Source of the DNA: Diphasiastrum complanatum
Taxonomy: Eukaryota > Streptophyta > Lycopodiopsida > Lycopodiales > Lycopodiaceae
Assembly: GCA_029204225.1 (NCBI GenBank)
Contig: CM055100.1
Coordinates: 17,041,259-17,105,258 of the forward strand
DNA length: 64,000 nt
Direction of reading: 5' to 3'
Shown here: positions 19,939 through 31,050 of the stretch, piece by piece
How positions within the stretch are numbered: the stretch's first letter is position 1
Layout: every line of letters begins with the position of its first letter
Position numbers and translations under genes: made by a program
The notes under the pieces: model-generated
What the model saw: only the letters and a program-made list of their open reading frames with translations
The model's database searches: none
What the model was told of the DNA's origin: nothing

Positions 19939-21609
19939 AATAAAATATTTCTTGAGTCTGGAGCCGTTAATACGTGTAGGTAGGAGTTCTCCTTCGAGTG
20001 ACTCAAGTTGTACCGAACCATTCTCGAATACTTCGATTACTTTGTACGGTCCCAACCATTTCATATGAAGTTTTTCCGGAAACTTTTGGTGACGACTATC
20101 ATAAACAAGGGCAAAGTCATTGGTCTTAAGATCGCAGATCTTAAGTGTAAAATTATATTTAATCTTTCGTTGCTCCTGAATTTTCTTTGTGAGTTCGAGT
20201 GAACGTGTTCGAGCTTCCGAAAGTTCTTCGATAATCAATAACCGTTCGTTGGTACAGTCTGCCTCTGTCCGTTCTGCTTGTATTCGGAAGGTAGGTATTT
20301 CAAATTCGATAGGCAGGATTGGATGCATTCCGTACGTAAGATAATAAGGGGTCTGTTGAGTAGTGATCTTTTCAGTGTTTCTATATGCCCAGAGAACAGA
20401 GGGTAACTTTTGATCCCAGTCTGAAGCATGTGCAACAGAAATTTTATTAAGGATCTTACATAATATGCCATTTGCTCTCTCTGTTAACCCATTCGCTTTC
20501 GGATTATAAGGTGTTGTCTTCCTATGTTTGATCTGGAAATAATTTGTCAGGTGTCGAATTGTTTCATTCAGAAAGTGTGTTCCTCGATCACTGACAAGTT
20601 CTAAAGGACAACCATATCGTGTAATAATAGATTTGAAAAGAAAAGCTGCGACAGTCTTCGAGTCGTTTCGTTTCGTTCCTTCAGCTTCCACATTCTTTGT
20701 CGCATAATCCGTTGCTACCAAGATATATTGACACTTGGTGTGTCGGGTTACTGGTTTGATTGGCCCGACAAAGTCGATCCCCCATTTTTCGAATGGTGCG
20801 AGCGGTAAAATTGGTGTCAATGGCCAATTCATTGCTTTAGTTGGTTTACCAGACCTTTGGCATGGATCACAAGATCGAATATAGATAGAGACATCTTTAA
20901 ACATAGTAGGCCACCAATACTTGGCATTTAATATCTTTTTAACAGTGTTTTTGAGGGCAAAGTGACCTCCGGCATCTTCCGAATGTAAGGCTTGGATGAC
21001 TCTCGAAATTTGTTCGGCTTCAAGACACCTTCTTAATTGATTATCAGCACCAAGTTTATACAGGATATTATTGATAATTGTATATGGTGCAACTTTGTAT
21101 TGAAACACTGTTTTCTTCTCCAAGTCATATCCATCAGGATATATCTGATCTTTGAGATAATCAATAATATCAGAATAAAAAGAATTCGATGAAGATAACT
21201 CGAACAAATTTTCATCTGGGAAATCGTCATTCAATGGGTTTTCAATTTTTCCAGTGCTTATTCGTGAAAGGTAATCCGCATTGGTATGGTATTTCCCTTG
21301 GCGAAGTTCAACTGTATAAGTGAATTCTTGTAATAACAGAACCCAGCGAGCTATTCGTCCTGATAAATCTGGTTTGTTTACTAGATATTTTAGAGCATAG
21401 TGATCCACATGGAAAATAAAAGCATACCCCAGCAAATAATGCCGAAATTTCTTAACTGTAAATATCATTCCAAGTGCTTCTCGTTCTGTCGCCGAATAAT
21501 TCTTCTCCGAAGAACTGAGTTGTCGACTAGCATAATATATTGGATAGTCTTTCTTCCGTTCGTCCTTCTGGCTTAGACATACACCAATAGCGAATGCTGA
21601 CACATCCAC
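19936..21609 (-). CDS. pol: Gypsy Pol: RNaseH and integrase
   Basis: 557 codons, in the same frame as the upstream RT ORF; the Met is arbitrary because only one in-frame TAG (21,670-21,672) separates them. RNaseH acidic residues are D2 (DVSAFAIG), E43 (TEREALGM), D69 and D112 (NADYLSR). Integrase has the HHCC zinc site (H209, H216, C247, C250) and a canonical DDE triad D279, D341, E377 with 35 residues between the last two. The C-terminus has a GPY-like module (KWLGPYKVIEVFENGS) and ends INGSRLKKYFI; there is no chromodomain. The enzyme would degrade RNA in hybrids and insert the cDNA. Confidence 0.95.
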   Translation of the reverse strand: MDVSAFAIGVCLSQKDERKKDYPIYYASRQLSSSEKNYSATEREALGMIFTVKKFRHYLLGYAFIFHVDHYALKYLVNKPDLSGRIARWVLLLQEFTYTVELRQGKYHTNADYLSRISTGKIENPLNDDFPDENLFELSSSNSFYSDIIDYLKDQIYPDGYDLEKKTVFQYKVAPYTIINNILYKLGADNQLRRCLEAEQISRVIQALHSEDAGGHFALKNTVKKILNAKYWWPTMFKDVSIYIRSCDPCQRSGKPTKAMNWPLTPILPLAPFEKWGIDFVGPIKPVTRHTKCQYILVATDYATKNVEAEGTKRNDSKTVAAFLFKSIITRYGCPLELVSDRGTHFLNETIRHLTNYFQIKHRKTTPYNPKANGLTERANGILCKILNKISVAHASDWDQKLPSVLWAYRNTEKITTQQTPYYLTYGMHPILPIEFEIPTFRIQAERTEADCTNERLLIIEELSEARTRSLELTKKIQEQRKIKYNFTLKICDLKTNDFALVYDSRHQKFPEKLHMKWLGPYKVIEVFENGSVQLESLEGELLPTRINGSRLKKYFI

Positions 21610-21669
21610 ATAACAATGAAATATAATTGACCAATTAGGTGGTCTTAAGATCGGTGCATTGATTAGTTT

Positions 21670-24600
21670 CTATTTAAGATTTTCGAAAGCTTTTTGGTGT
21701 TCTTCTATCCAAAGATACACCACTTCCTTCTTTAATAATTGAGTAAGTGCTGCAGATATTGAGACATGATTCTGGATAAACCTTCGATAATAACCGATAT
21801 GTCCCAAAAAGGCTCGAAGTTCGCAAAGATTTGTTGGTATAAGCAAATTCCGTATTACTTCGACTTTATCTTTGTCGACCTCGATCCCTCGATTGGATAT
21901 TCTGTGTCCTAGAAGAATGCCTTCTCTCATTCCGAAGAAACATTTTTCGGGATGGAGTGACAGACAAGTGTCTCGACACTTGTGTAAGGTTAGCTTCAAT
22001 TTTTGGATATGAGATTTGCTATCGCTGTATACACAGAAGTCGTCAATAAATATTTCGAGAAAAAATCGTAAAAACGCGGCAAAAATCAGCATCATAATTC
22101 GTTGAAAAGTCGCCGGCGCATTACAGAGACCAAAGGGCATTCTATTGTAGGCATAAGTGCCCCAATCGGTAGTGAATGTGGTTTTCGCTTTATCCTCCTT
22201 CCGCATTCTAACTTGATTATAGCCTGAAAAACCATCACAGAAACTATATCGTTCTTGTCCAGCTACCTGATCCAGAATAGAATCAGTGAATGGTAACGGA
22301 TGATGATCTTTTTGTGTAGCTGCATTGAGCTTTCGAAAGTCCTGGCATATACGAATCTTGCCAGTCTTCTTCTTTGGTACTACCACAATAGGTGACACCC
22401 ATTCGCTACTTAAGACAGGATAAATAATTCCTGCTTTTAGATATTTGTTGAGTTCGTCTTTTACCATTAAAGAGTACTTTGGATTAAGTCGATACTGTCT
22501 CTGACGAACATGAATAGCGTTCTCCTTTACATCAATTCGATGTTCACCATATTCGACAGGAATTCCTTTTAAGTCATCAAGCGACCATGCAAAGACGTCC
22601 TGATACTCTTTAAGCAATTCAGTGTATTTAGATAACTCAGTTTCTCCCAAGGACTTTGCAACATGGACACATCTGCCCGGTGCAAGTTCAATTTGCTCTG
22701 TTGAATCAGGTAAAATCATACCTTCTGTCATACTAGACTTTGAATATCCATGAATTTCGCGCATTGCTGTCTCCATAGATATGTTCGTGTCGACAGACTG
22801 ATTCTTATTTTCAATTTCTTCGTCTGATTCGTCCGAGTCGTCCGATTCGTACGAATCTGTTGATTCGTCTTCAGTAATAACTAGTTCATCTAGTTCTGTG
22901 TTGCAAACATCGATGAATTCTTCTGCATTATCTGATTCGTTATCATTCTCATAGCATTCGAAAAATTTAACTTCGACATCTGAAACATTAGAGAAGATAT
23001 TTAGTGCATAAGAAGAATTTTCCGAAGTATAGCTAGTGTCGGTCATAGGAGTTTCGCCTTCATATCTATCTTTATTCCAGGTAATGATCTCCTCTGCTGG
23101 TTTTCCACGATTATTGGTCTCGCCAGTTTGAAATCTTAATTCCCTAGACTTCCAATGAACACTAGCATTTGACTGATACAGCCACGGCCTTCCGATTAGC
23201 ACAGAGTAAGAAGGCAAACCCATTGGTTTGATAACAATAAAATTCATGGTAAAAGGCTTGGCTTGTATATACACAGTAACGTTCTCCAGCTCTCCGACAG
23301 GCTTTCGTCGTGTTGAGTCTGCCAACTTGATATTTCGGTTGGTTGGTCGAATATCTGTCAAACCCAGAGCATGAGCAGTTTCTTCAGTAATAATATTGAC
23401 GCTCGAACCTGAATCAATCGGCACATGTTCGATTAAGCATCCCTCAATAGTAATGTCAATTTCCGGTGCGCCAAGATCTCCCAAATCAATAGATAATACT
23501 CCTAATTCTGGCAAGGGATTTCTTTTCTTCTTCTTTGTAGTAGAAAGTCCTTTTAACTGCTTGCGATAGTAAGTATTGTCTGCCAACAATTGTTCGAATG
23601 TGATATTTGGACGAAGAGAACCAATATCAGTTACGATATCGTAATCTTTCGTCTTCGATATCGGTTTGTCAATCATGGCTTTCGACAGTTTGGTTTTATG
23701 AATTGATTCGTTCCCTTCTTCGAATGTGACTTTCCTTTCTGTAGCTGCTCTTTGTAGTTCTTCTTCAATTATTTCTTTCGCTTCTGCAGATATATCTTTT
23801 GAAAACAAATTTTTAGCATTTCGATCATAGTCGGGATCATCTTTAATATCTTCTTTTGTTAGGGATTTATTCGTTCCCTTCTTCTTAGATGATTTTCTGC
23901 GTTTCTTCGAGGAACCTTTCGAGTTGGTTTTCGAGTCATCTTTCGAAGAACTCCTCGTATTTACTTTGAATATTGTTTCCATATCACTTGGCCAAGATTG
24001 GTCAGTTGTCCTCGTTGATTGGTTTTCCACAAGATCAATTTTTTGTATAACCGCATCTGCCGAAACTTTTCCTTTCGAGTCTACCATTGCAGCAGGTGTC
24101 GCTACATACTGGTATTTAGGTCTTGGCCTCTGTGGTTGGGGACAATCAGGATATTTGTGGCCTGGTTCTTTACAATTCGAACAGAGAGGTACATACCCAA
24201 TTGGCTTCCGTGGTTGCGGACAGTCTGGTGAAAAATGTCCTGGTTCTCCACAATTGTAACAATTGCCCGAAACTGGTCTTGGAAAATTCGAAGTCTTTGT
24301 TGTTGATGTTACAAATTCGGGTGGATTATATCTTTTCGGTCCGAATTTGGGTTTGGATTGCTGGAACGGTGTAGTCATGCCTTGAACAAAATTTGTTGTT
24401 GTATCATTATTCTGAAAAATAAACAGCACCTCCTGTGTTGGATCTTCAACGTAAGATATATTCACTGTTCTGCAATCTTCTTTCGAATCTCCTGATGCAC
24501 CGCACCTCGTACACCATAGTCCTGAATTGGAAGAAGATGATTTCGGTCTCTTGTCAGCAACCTCTGAAATCTGAACTTTTAGATCGTTGAATTTTTTGTT

Positions 24601-24933
24601 AATATCTGCAAGATCTCTCCTCCAAATCTTTTCGACCTTTGATGTTGTTGGCTTCATCTCCGAATTTTTATCATCCTTTCGTTTGGGTTTTCGTTTACTA
24701 CTTCGTTCTCTCTCATCAGTCTCAGAGTCGGATGAGTCGTGTAATTCGGATTCTGAACTGGAGGAACTGGAACTGGATTCAGACTTCGAATCCTCTTCAC
24801 TGCCACTGGAAACATGCTTAGACTTTCGACTTCGTCTAGTTGATTTTCTCTTCTGAGCAAGCTTAGAAGTCTCATAGTTTTCAGCACTTGCAATGACTGC
24901 TGCTAAGGTAGTCGTATCACCTTGTCTGTAGTA
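21670..24933 (-). CDS. pol: Gypsy Gag zinc knuckles, protease and RT
   Basis: Open from 24,933 to the TAG at 21,670; the first Met is at 24,657 and residue numbers count from it. There are two canonical CCHC knuckles (C133-C136-H141-C146 and C159-C162-H167-C172) and a degenerate one (C49...C62, His replaced). Lys/Ser-rich linkers follow, then protease with DSGSSVN at 415-421, a very acidic stretch at ~597-617, and RT at ~730-915 with GYNQV, MPFGLCNAPATFQR and the catalytic FIDD box (870-873). It is in frame with Gag upstream (TGA at 24,934) and RNaseH downstream. Both stops could come from C-to-T change at CGA and CAG codons (inference). All catalytic motifs look intact. Confidence 0.95.
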   Translation of the reverse strand, partial: YYRQGDTTTLAAVIASAENYETSKLAQKRKSTRRSRKSKHVSSGSEEDSKSESSSSSSSSESELHDSSDSETDERERSSKRKPKRKDDKNSEMKPTTSKVEKIWRRDLADINKKFNDLKVQISEVADKRPKSSSSNSGLWCTRCGASGDSKEDCRTVNISYVEDPTQEVLFIFQNNDTTTNFVQGMTTPFQQSKPKFGPKRYNPPEFVTSTTKTSNFPRPVSGNCYNCGEPGHFSPDCPQPRKPIGYVPLCSNCKEPGHKYPDCPQPQRPRPKYQYVATPAAMVDSKGKVSADAVIQKIDLVENQSTRTTDQSWPSDMETIFKVNTRSSSKDDSKTNSKGSSKKRRKSSKKKGTNKSLTKEDIKDDPDYDRNAKNLFSKDISAEAKEIIEEELQRAATERKVTFEEGNESIHKTKLSKAMIDKPISKTKDYDIVTDIGSLRPNITFEQLLADNTYYRKQLKGLSTTKKKKRNPLPELGVLSIDLGDLGAPEIDITIEGCLIEHVPIDSGSSVNIITEETAHALGLTDIRPTNRNIKLADSTRRKPVGELENVTVYIQAKPFTMNFIVIKPMGLPSYSVLIGRPWLYQSNASVHWKSRELRFQTGETNNRGKPAEEIITWNKDRYEGETPMTDTSYTSENSSYALNIFSNVSDVEVKFFECYENDNESDNAEEFIDVCNTELDELVITEDESTDSYESDDSDESDEEIENKNQSVDTNISMETAMREIHGYSKSSMTEGMILPDSTEQIELAPGRCVHVAKSLGETELSKYTELLKEYQDVFAWSLDDLKGIPVEYGEHRIDVKENAIHVRQRQYRLNPKYSLMVKDELNKYLKAGIIYPVLSSEWVSPIVVVPKKKTGKIRICQDFRKLNAATQKDHHPLPFTDSILDQVAGQERYSFCDGFSGYNQVRMRKEDKAKTTFTTDWGTYAYNRMPFGLCNAPATFQRIMMLIFAAFLRFFLEIFIDDFCVYSDSKSHIQKLKLTLHKCRDTCLSLHPEKCFFGMREGILLGHRISNRGIEVDKDKVEVIRNLLIPTNLCELRAFLGHIGYYRRFIQNHVSISAALTQLLKKEVVYLWIEEHQKAFENLK

Positions 24934-25590
24934 TCAATTTATACTCGGTGGTAAACCTGACAGAAACCATTCAATCTGCATCGCAACGGGGTATACTCCA
25001 GTTAGTTTTCCAATAAGATTCTTGACCTTACGAGTATACCTTCTCAGAGATTCTCGACTCTTCTTCTCTATGTTGTTGAGTCTGCCGAGTACTCTGGATG
25101 AATAACCAATTTCTCTGAATTGGTGTAGAAACGCATCTTTCAGCAGCAACCAGGTAGCCACTCGTCCTGGTTCGACTTGGCTGTACCATATGCGTGCTTG
25201 TTTTCTGAGAAGACCAGGAAAAATCCTCAGTTTGTCCGCCTCCGAACCTTCATTATTCGCGTTCGCAATTGATTCGAACTGCGAAACATAACTGTCCGCA
25301 TCATCTGAGGTTGTTCCTTTGAAATAATCGTATCTGATCTTCAAAATTGAAGAAAGTCGGGGTGCAGGGCCTTCCATATTTGGTTTTAGTTTGGCAACTG
25401 GTTTTAACAAATCCGAATAAGTTTCAGCTCTATCAGAACTTCCAGATAAATTTTTGAAAAAAATCTTCTCGAATCTTTTGATATCTTTCGAGTCGGGAAG
25501 CTCTGTCTGACATATACTTATTAATGACGATGATTTTGTCAGTTTTATATCAACATGTTTGTTTTTGGCTATCCCCGGCAACGGCACCAA
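24934..25590 (-). CDS. gag: Gypsy Gag capsid part
   Basis: 218 codons ending at an in-frame TGA; reading past it gives more Gag, so the real Gag is longer. Capsid motifs include ADSYVSQFESIANAN, PGLLRKQARIWYSQVEPG, LLKDAFLHQF and SRESLRRYTRKVKNLI. The first Met overlaps the primer-site region (MVPLPGIAKN), so the true start may be a later Met; I could not decide. In-frame continuity with protease and RT implies a single Gag-Pol polyprotein. Confidence 0.85.
   Translation of the reverse strand: MVPLPGIAKNKHVDIKLTKSSSLISICQTELPDSKDIKRFEKIFFKNLSGSSDRAETYSDLLKPVAKLKPNMEGPAPRLSSILKIRYDYFKGTTSDDADSYVSQFESIANANNEGSEADKLRIFPGLLRKQARIWYSQVEPGRVATWLLLKDAFLHQFREIGYSSRVLGRLNNIEKKSRESLRRYTRKVKNLIGKLTGVYPVAMQIEWFLSGLPPSIN
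25571..25589 (-). other. Primer binding site, tRNA-Asp type
   Basis: The plus strand reads ATCCCCGGCAACGGCACCA, matching the 3' end of plant tRNA-Asp(GTC) except one base (GCACCA for GCGCCA). It lies 14 bases inside the 5' LTR. Confidence 0.8.
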
Positions 25591-25603
25591 AATTTGGTTT
25601 TTA

Positions 25604-26822
25604 TGTCGTGGAAAACCAATTGTATTTGGTATAGTTTTGTAGCATTTAGTGTCGAATCCCTAAGAGGATAGCTTCTTTATGGTATAATGTTGATATTGTT
25701 CTGACTTATTCGTATGATATAAAATGGAGAATTAGTCTGGTTGTCAAACAGACATTTGGGTTAAGTAACCAGCATTACTTAATGGATAAATGAATGTTTA
25801 AAATTGGAATATCAGTCTTCTCTTTCGAATCGAAGAATTGGCGTTCTACAGGAGAATTGTTATCAGAGTAGTACGAATGTACTCCACTCTATCTGATTAA
25901 GGTGTCGGCAAGAATTCGGATTGATTTCGATGTATTCGTTCATCAGTGATCATAAGTTAATCTTATTCTTGGATTAACAAAAGTTAAACAGTAGTCCTCA
26001 ACAACTAGTGTTCTCCTCAGAGTTAAATCTCTTGTATAATCTTCGAATATGTTAGAAACATATGTTCAGAGATATTCAGAATACAGATATCTTATCTCAA
26101 TTCTTCAGACAGGGACAATCAATTCAGTTGTATACATACTTTTCTATCGATGACTGAGATAGACTTCTGATGATAGACGTTATTCGGGTATCGAACAAGT
26201 ATTCGAGTGTCGAACAAATATTCGAATGAACGAATAAGTTAGTTTTAAGACAGTTCGTTAGAACACTTTTACAGATTCACAACATAGGCTGTAATGTACT
26301 TATGCAACTGTCTGACCAGAGATAGGTTTATATAAGAAAGATTGTTAGAGTACTTTAGAAGATCTCTCACAAGTACATAAACTTTTATCTCTCAGCGAAT
26401 ACATAAACTATATCTCCTGGTGAGTAAGACTGAATCGTGTCTTCTCTTTATCATCTTCAGAGCGAACAATCACGTCTTTATAAATTAGAGGCATGTCGCT
26501 TTACTGAATAAGGTTAACCAATATATATCTGACACGTATGTAGATTATACCGCAAAGATGTATCTAACCCTGAGTTTAAATTACTATAGTTAGAATTGTC
26601 GATTCGAATCGAGTCGTTTCATGTAAGTGTCTTTATTTAAGGGTTGTTGTAGATGTCGCTTCATTGCTGAGGACTTGTCCTTTATATGTGATATTTAGTA
26701 TGTCGCGAAAAATATAGGCAGGTCCCTTCATTACATATGTATCCAGCTCTTGTCTTCTTATGTGAATATATATTGCTTCATTCGGATGTATATTCGTTGT
26801 TTAATAAATACACATCTTCACA
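25604..26822 (-). repeat. 5' LTR of the 11.2-kb element
   Basis: 1,219 bp, the upstream LTR in element orientation, so it would drive transcription. A minus-strand TATATAAA box sits at 26,327-26,334. It is identical in length to its partner. Confidence 0.95.
26327..26334 (-). promoter_or_regulatory. Candidate LTR TATA box
   Basis: TATATAAA on the minus strand, mid-LTR, in the place expected for U3/R. It is conserved in the partner LTR at 16,312-16,319. Confidence 0.45.
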
Positions 26823-26827
26823 TGCAT
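26823..26827. other. Target site duplication, right (TGCAT)
   Basis: Exact match to 15,584-15,588. Confidence 0.9.
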
Positions 26828-27120
26828 GCAGTTACACATGTGGATCTATGATAGGTGAATTAGTTCAGTAAGTGGACTTTCCATGCAACTCCACTATAGG
26901 AATTAGAGTCTCTCTCATGTAGGAAAAGCTGGGCATGTTTTGCCACATTGTGATTATTGAGATTTTGGTGTTTTAGACCCATTCTCTCTCTACCCGAGTT
27001 ATTCATGCTTGATTTTCTCTCTCTACCCGAGAGCAGCCTCTTTTTCCGATACTGAACACTTAGAATTATTTTCAATTTAAGCCAATCTATGTCAAATTCT
27101 ACAAAAGATTTGCATAGATG
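26828..27120. other. Flank between element and inverted LTR
   Basis: About 290 bases that continue the pre-insertion sequence from 15,583. They include CTCTCTACCCGAG twice at about 26,985-27,035. No gene is seen. Confidence 0.4.
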
Positions 27121-30100
27121 CTCGACGGCGGGTGTGACTAGTGTGACGCTTAACCAAGGCAGTGTATTTCAACCGCGGATGGTGGACGGCCCGCTCTGGT
27201 GTTTCACAGAGGTCCGGTCCAATTAATACGCTTCATAATGGAAAAAAAACATAAGAAACACTTCAAAAACTTGACGATTCCATATAGCCGTTTAATAAAT
27301 CTAACTCGACAAGATGTTAACTACTAAATCCACGGTTCTCTCCATACAACTCATTCTAAATCAGTACGAAACAAAGTTATTTACTTAACACTTTCACTAA
27401 ACGAGTTGGAAATAGGAACTCATTTTTCTAATTAGCCATGCCGCATTTGTTTATAAAATATTACAATTCCGGACTAAATTTGAATTTGTGTAAAAATGAT
27501 TCACTATAATGCACAATCGACCATACTTTACGACAACCCATTCACTAGTTAGGTAATGGCAATTACTGAACTCAAGCAAACAACATTCCCATTGCAAGTG
27601 AATGATTCTGAGTTCATACTACCGGTAAACCCACAAATACGCATAGACCTGATACTTCAATGTCTACTTGTTCAAGAAAAGAATCACAATCATTTAGGTC
27701 CCGATAGAGACATGGCAAATGCGGAATTATTGAAATGATTAGGTCCTCATATAGTTACACAATGAATTCTCAGTATCCTATCATTCATTCAATGAGCGAA
27801 AGCAAGTACGGACATCAAACACCCACATTCCAATTGAAAGCAAGTAAACTCGAGAATAAAAATCAATGTGAGGTAAACCCATACCTCAGTGCGAGCATAG
27901 GTGACCGGTAATCGAAGAAGTACTAGTCATGAATGCCATTTTTGTTTTGAGGTAGTCTTGCCTTCGATCTTCATAAGGCCGTTTGCACTGGTCGTTTTAT
28001 GCCGATACTTGAACAGGTAGCGAGATCAGAGAACAAAAACTTTGCCACAAGTCATTGGAAGGATCCACAGGGCACACAAAAATCAGTAAGCACGCAGATA
28101 TGGCACAAGCATGTCACAGGCCCAAAACAGCAACTAGTCTCGTAGACAGAGTAGGCCACAGATCACAGCAGGGCCGCATGGGCTTGAGAAGGCTCCAACG
28201 AGATTTGACAAGGCCTGGCAGGGCCACAAAAGGCAAGACAGGCTTTGTAGGCCGCAGAGAACTGCTATGCGACTATGGGCAATGCTCGCATCTGTGGACA
28301 AGTCGCAATATGTTCAACAAGTCTGATTTTCTACTCAGAGGTCGGATTTTTTGCTTAAAAACAACGATGGGAGGCTGGAACCAACTAGGCAGGTTGCAAA
28401 TAGGCAGACGCAGACATGCTGTAGCCGTGATCAGAGGTGTGTAGGTAGGCTGCAGGCAAGCACACAGAGAGTGTTGCAGACAGAAAAGGCCGCAACAGGT
28501 CTGTGAGGCCGTTTTTCATCGTAGACGGTGATGGGCAGGCCTTATAAGCCGGAAGCAGGCCCTAACAGAGGGTTACAGGCAGCAAGCAGGCCATAGGTAG
28601 GGTTCGTTCACCAGAGACAGATTCAGGGCAGCGAGGAGCTGTAGGGGCAACGACACTGGAAACTGAACCGATCCTTCTTTCAAGATGAACTCTCTATGAA
28701 CAATGGATAACAGCGTCACATTCATACTTAATTTGCTCAAGGAAAATACATGGCAACAAATGAAAATTGGAATAGCAAAAGCCTTCAAACAGGTCTCTAT
28801 CAATACTCAATCACAGAATTGCAAAATATGTAATAATCTCTCATTCTCTCAGAGACTAAAACCATGTGTGTGTGAATGATGCTAATGCCAAAGTGCGTTT
28901 CTTGTAGTATCATTAGTGAATGAGTGATGAATAATAGAGGACATCTTGATATCTCCATTATGAGCTCAATCAAGGAACTTCAAACCCTCCTATGAAGTTG
29001 GTCTTCAACACTTTAACAAAACAATGTCCTAAAGACTGGAATGGATCTCAATATGTAAATGTCAAATAAGTGAAGAACATCTCCAAAAGTGAATTTATGG
29101 TAAAATGTGTACCCTCTCATACTTCATGACTCTATCACTCTCATAATCCATACAACATCTAAACCTCATCTATCAACAATGACATGCATCCAACAATGAA
29201 CTCATTAAAAGGAAAACCAAACATCCCAACCATAAACAATACCTTCACTCACAACAAATATTCAAACCTCTTTCAATCGCATCACCCACACTTCAACACT
29301 CTCCAAGTTACTCTCAAACAAAGCCATTAACAACTCCTCTCAAGAAAAACAAGAATTCAAATATACTACTCTCTCAAATGACAATATTGGCTTTGTGAAG
29401 CAATGAATCTACAAGACACACTCCACATAGAATTAACCTTCCACCTCCCACACAATACACTAGCATGGAGTGATTAGAGACAAGGCATACAACACCACCA
29501 TAGTAAACAACAAGATACAAGAATCCAAGAAAGACTATGGTCTCACCCAACAACTACAAGACAAAGCAAATCTCACAAAGCTCTCCACTCATATGAGGCA
29601 AGACAACAAGGATCCAAAACTACTAAATTTTTTTCCACAACATCATGCAATCACAATGATCAGCCCACCAAACAACCAATTGTAAGAAACTACAACCGTT
29701 CAATCAAACATACTATGTTTCACCACCCCACAATCTTGCACTTGGTACAAACCCTAACATCCTCATTCAAACAACCATTGAGCAACTAAGATTCACAATA
29801 ACAAAGTGGACCTAACCAACAAGCCCTCTCATTCAAACAAGCTCTCAACAATACTAACACACAAAAGCACTAACTCACAAATACACTGACTCACAAATAC
29901 ACTAACTCACAAAAGTACTAACATCCAAAAGCACTAATAACAAATACAAAGAGTTGGCTCCTTCTTATAGGAAAATCCAATGCATCCCCTTCACAATGCC
30001 ATCTTGCCATTCTTCACGCCCTTCAAGCCCTCTTTTCCATTTGTCCTCAACCCATTTGATAGTACACCTAGTGGCCTCCATAAGAGAGTGGGGGAGTGGT

Positions 30101-31050
30101 GCATTCAAGGCTCTCTTCCAAAACTAGCCAAGATGCCATTTTTGTCAAAGGCTAGGGAGGCCATTCAAGTTTCCCCTTTTGTACACCCTAGAAGCCCAAA
30201 ATGTCAATGGCTAATGGGTGTACCTCCCAATTTTGATAGCCTCCAAGGTGTTTTGGCATTTACTATCCAAATTTTGGGTGAGGCCCTTTTTTAACTCCTA
30301 TTTTTAGTAGGCGGCCTTCTTTTTCTTTGGATACCTATGTTTTCGGCCTTTCTTCGATTTTTCAAGGGCCGTGCGCCTACTGCTCATTTGTCTAGATTTT
30401 TGGCCTGTTGGGTAACCACTTGGCCCGCACATTTCGTTAATTGCCCGTAAATTGTCCAAACTTTGCCGTTAGGGTTTTTGTGACTCCTTGACACTGAATC
30501 CATATTTCCCGGTCCCGATTTTACCCAAAACTTTTCTTTCTCGGTTTTTTCTTCTGTGGTTGACTTTTTTGGCATTCATGACTAGGGCTCCCGCGACAAC
30601 ACGGTTTCCCTGAAAAATACATTGAGTGATCATATATTAGTAAAAAATGGACTAAGTACATGGTGGGATTTTAGCACGGTCATACCGGCTATTTTTTTAC
30701 AACTGGCCATTTTGTGAAAAGCCGTAAAATATTTACCGGCCATTTCTAAGGCCGTAAAATTTGCTCTAGCCTCATTTAGGACGGGTTGGGTGGGACCCAA
30801 TTCTAGGTGGACCGGCACTCTTGCTCGGTCTTTACAAAAATTGACCACAAAATATTTTTGACATTTTTTTTAAAGTCAGTTTCTTACTTTTAAACTGTGT
30901 CTAGCCACTTTAGGGTGGGCTGGGACCCAGACCTAAGGCAAATTTGTGCCAATTTTTCTCTAATAACCGGGTTTTACATGCGATTTTTTCAATTATTGCA
31001 AACTTAAACTTTAAGACTAACCCGATTTTTCGTGAGAAAATATCGGCTAA
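27121..31050 (-). repeat. Inverted copy of the long gypsy LTR
   Basis: Reverse complement of 8,023-11,080, with the same order of sub-blocks: CGGTTAT-rich end, minisatellite (29,850-29,945), ORF-bearing part (29,470-29,685 and 29,980-30,294), pyrimidine-rich part, and the ACCCGCCGTCG end. It has about 860 bases (28,480-29,340) missing from the left copy, and lacks the last ~470 bases and the primer site. It may be a solo or truncated LTR. Confidence 0.75.

Larger units (their letters stand above)
15589..26822 (-). mobile_element. Nearly complete Ty3/gypsy retrotransposon, 11.2 kb
   Basis: Two 1,219-bp LTRs (TGTCGTGG...CTTCACA in plus-strand reading) with 7 mismatches (6 transitions, 1 transversion) and no indels flank the element; the target duplication is TGCAT. 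In its own (minus) direction the order is LTR, tRNA-Asp primer site, Gag, zinc knuckles, protease, RT, RNaseH, integrase, repeat spacer, accessory ORF, polypurine tract, LTR. There is no chromodomain and the integrase ends in NGSRLKKYFI, which fits the non-chromovirus (Athila/Tat-like) plant branch. Gag-Pol is one frame with two stops, and the accessory ORF has one frameshift. Branch placement is inferred from motifs, not from a tree. Confidence 0.95.

Noticed and set aside
21670-21672. TAG between RT and RNaseH as a programmed readthrough stop
   Set aside because: It lies inside Pol, not at a Gag-Pol boundary, and there is no known readthrough context visible. A simple mutation is more likely.
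24934-24936. TGA as a Gag-Pol readthrough signal
   Set aside because: It interrupts Gag before the zinc knuckles, so readthrough would not serve the normal Gag-to-Pol ratio.
29470-29685. 71-residue ORF that is nearly identical at 9,356-9,571
   Set aside because: Conserved because both lie in the same LTR family, and it is antisense to the LTR. No motif or start context.
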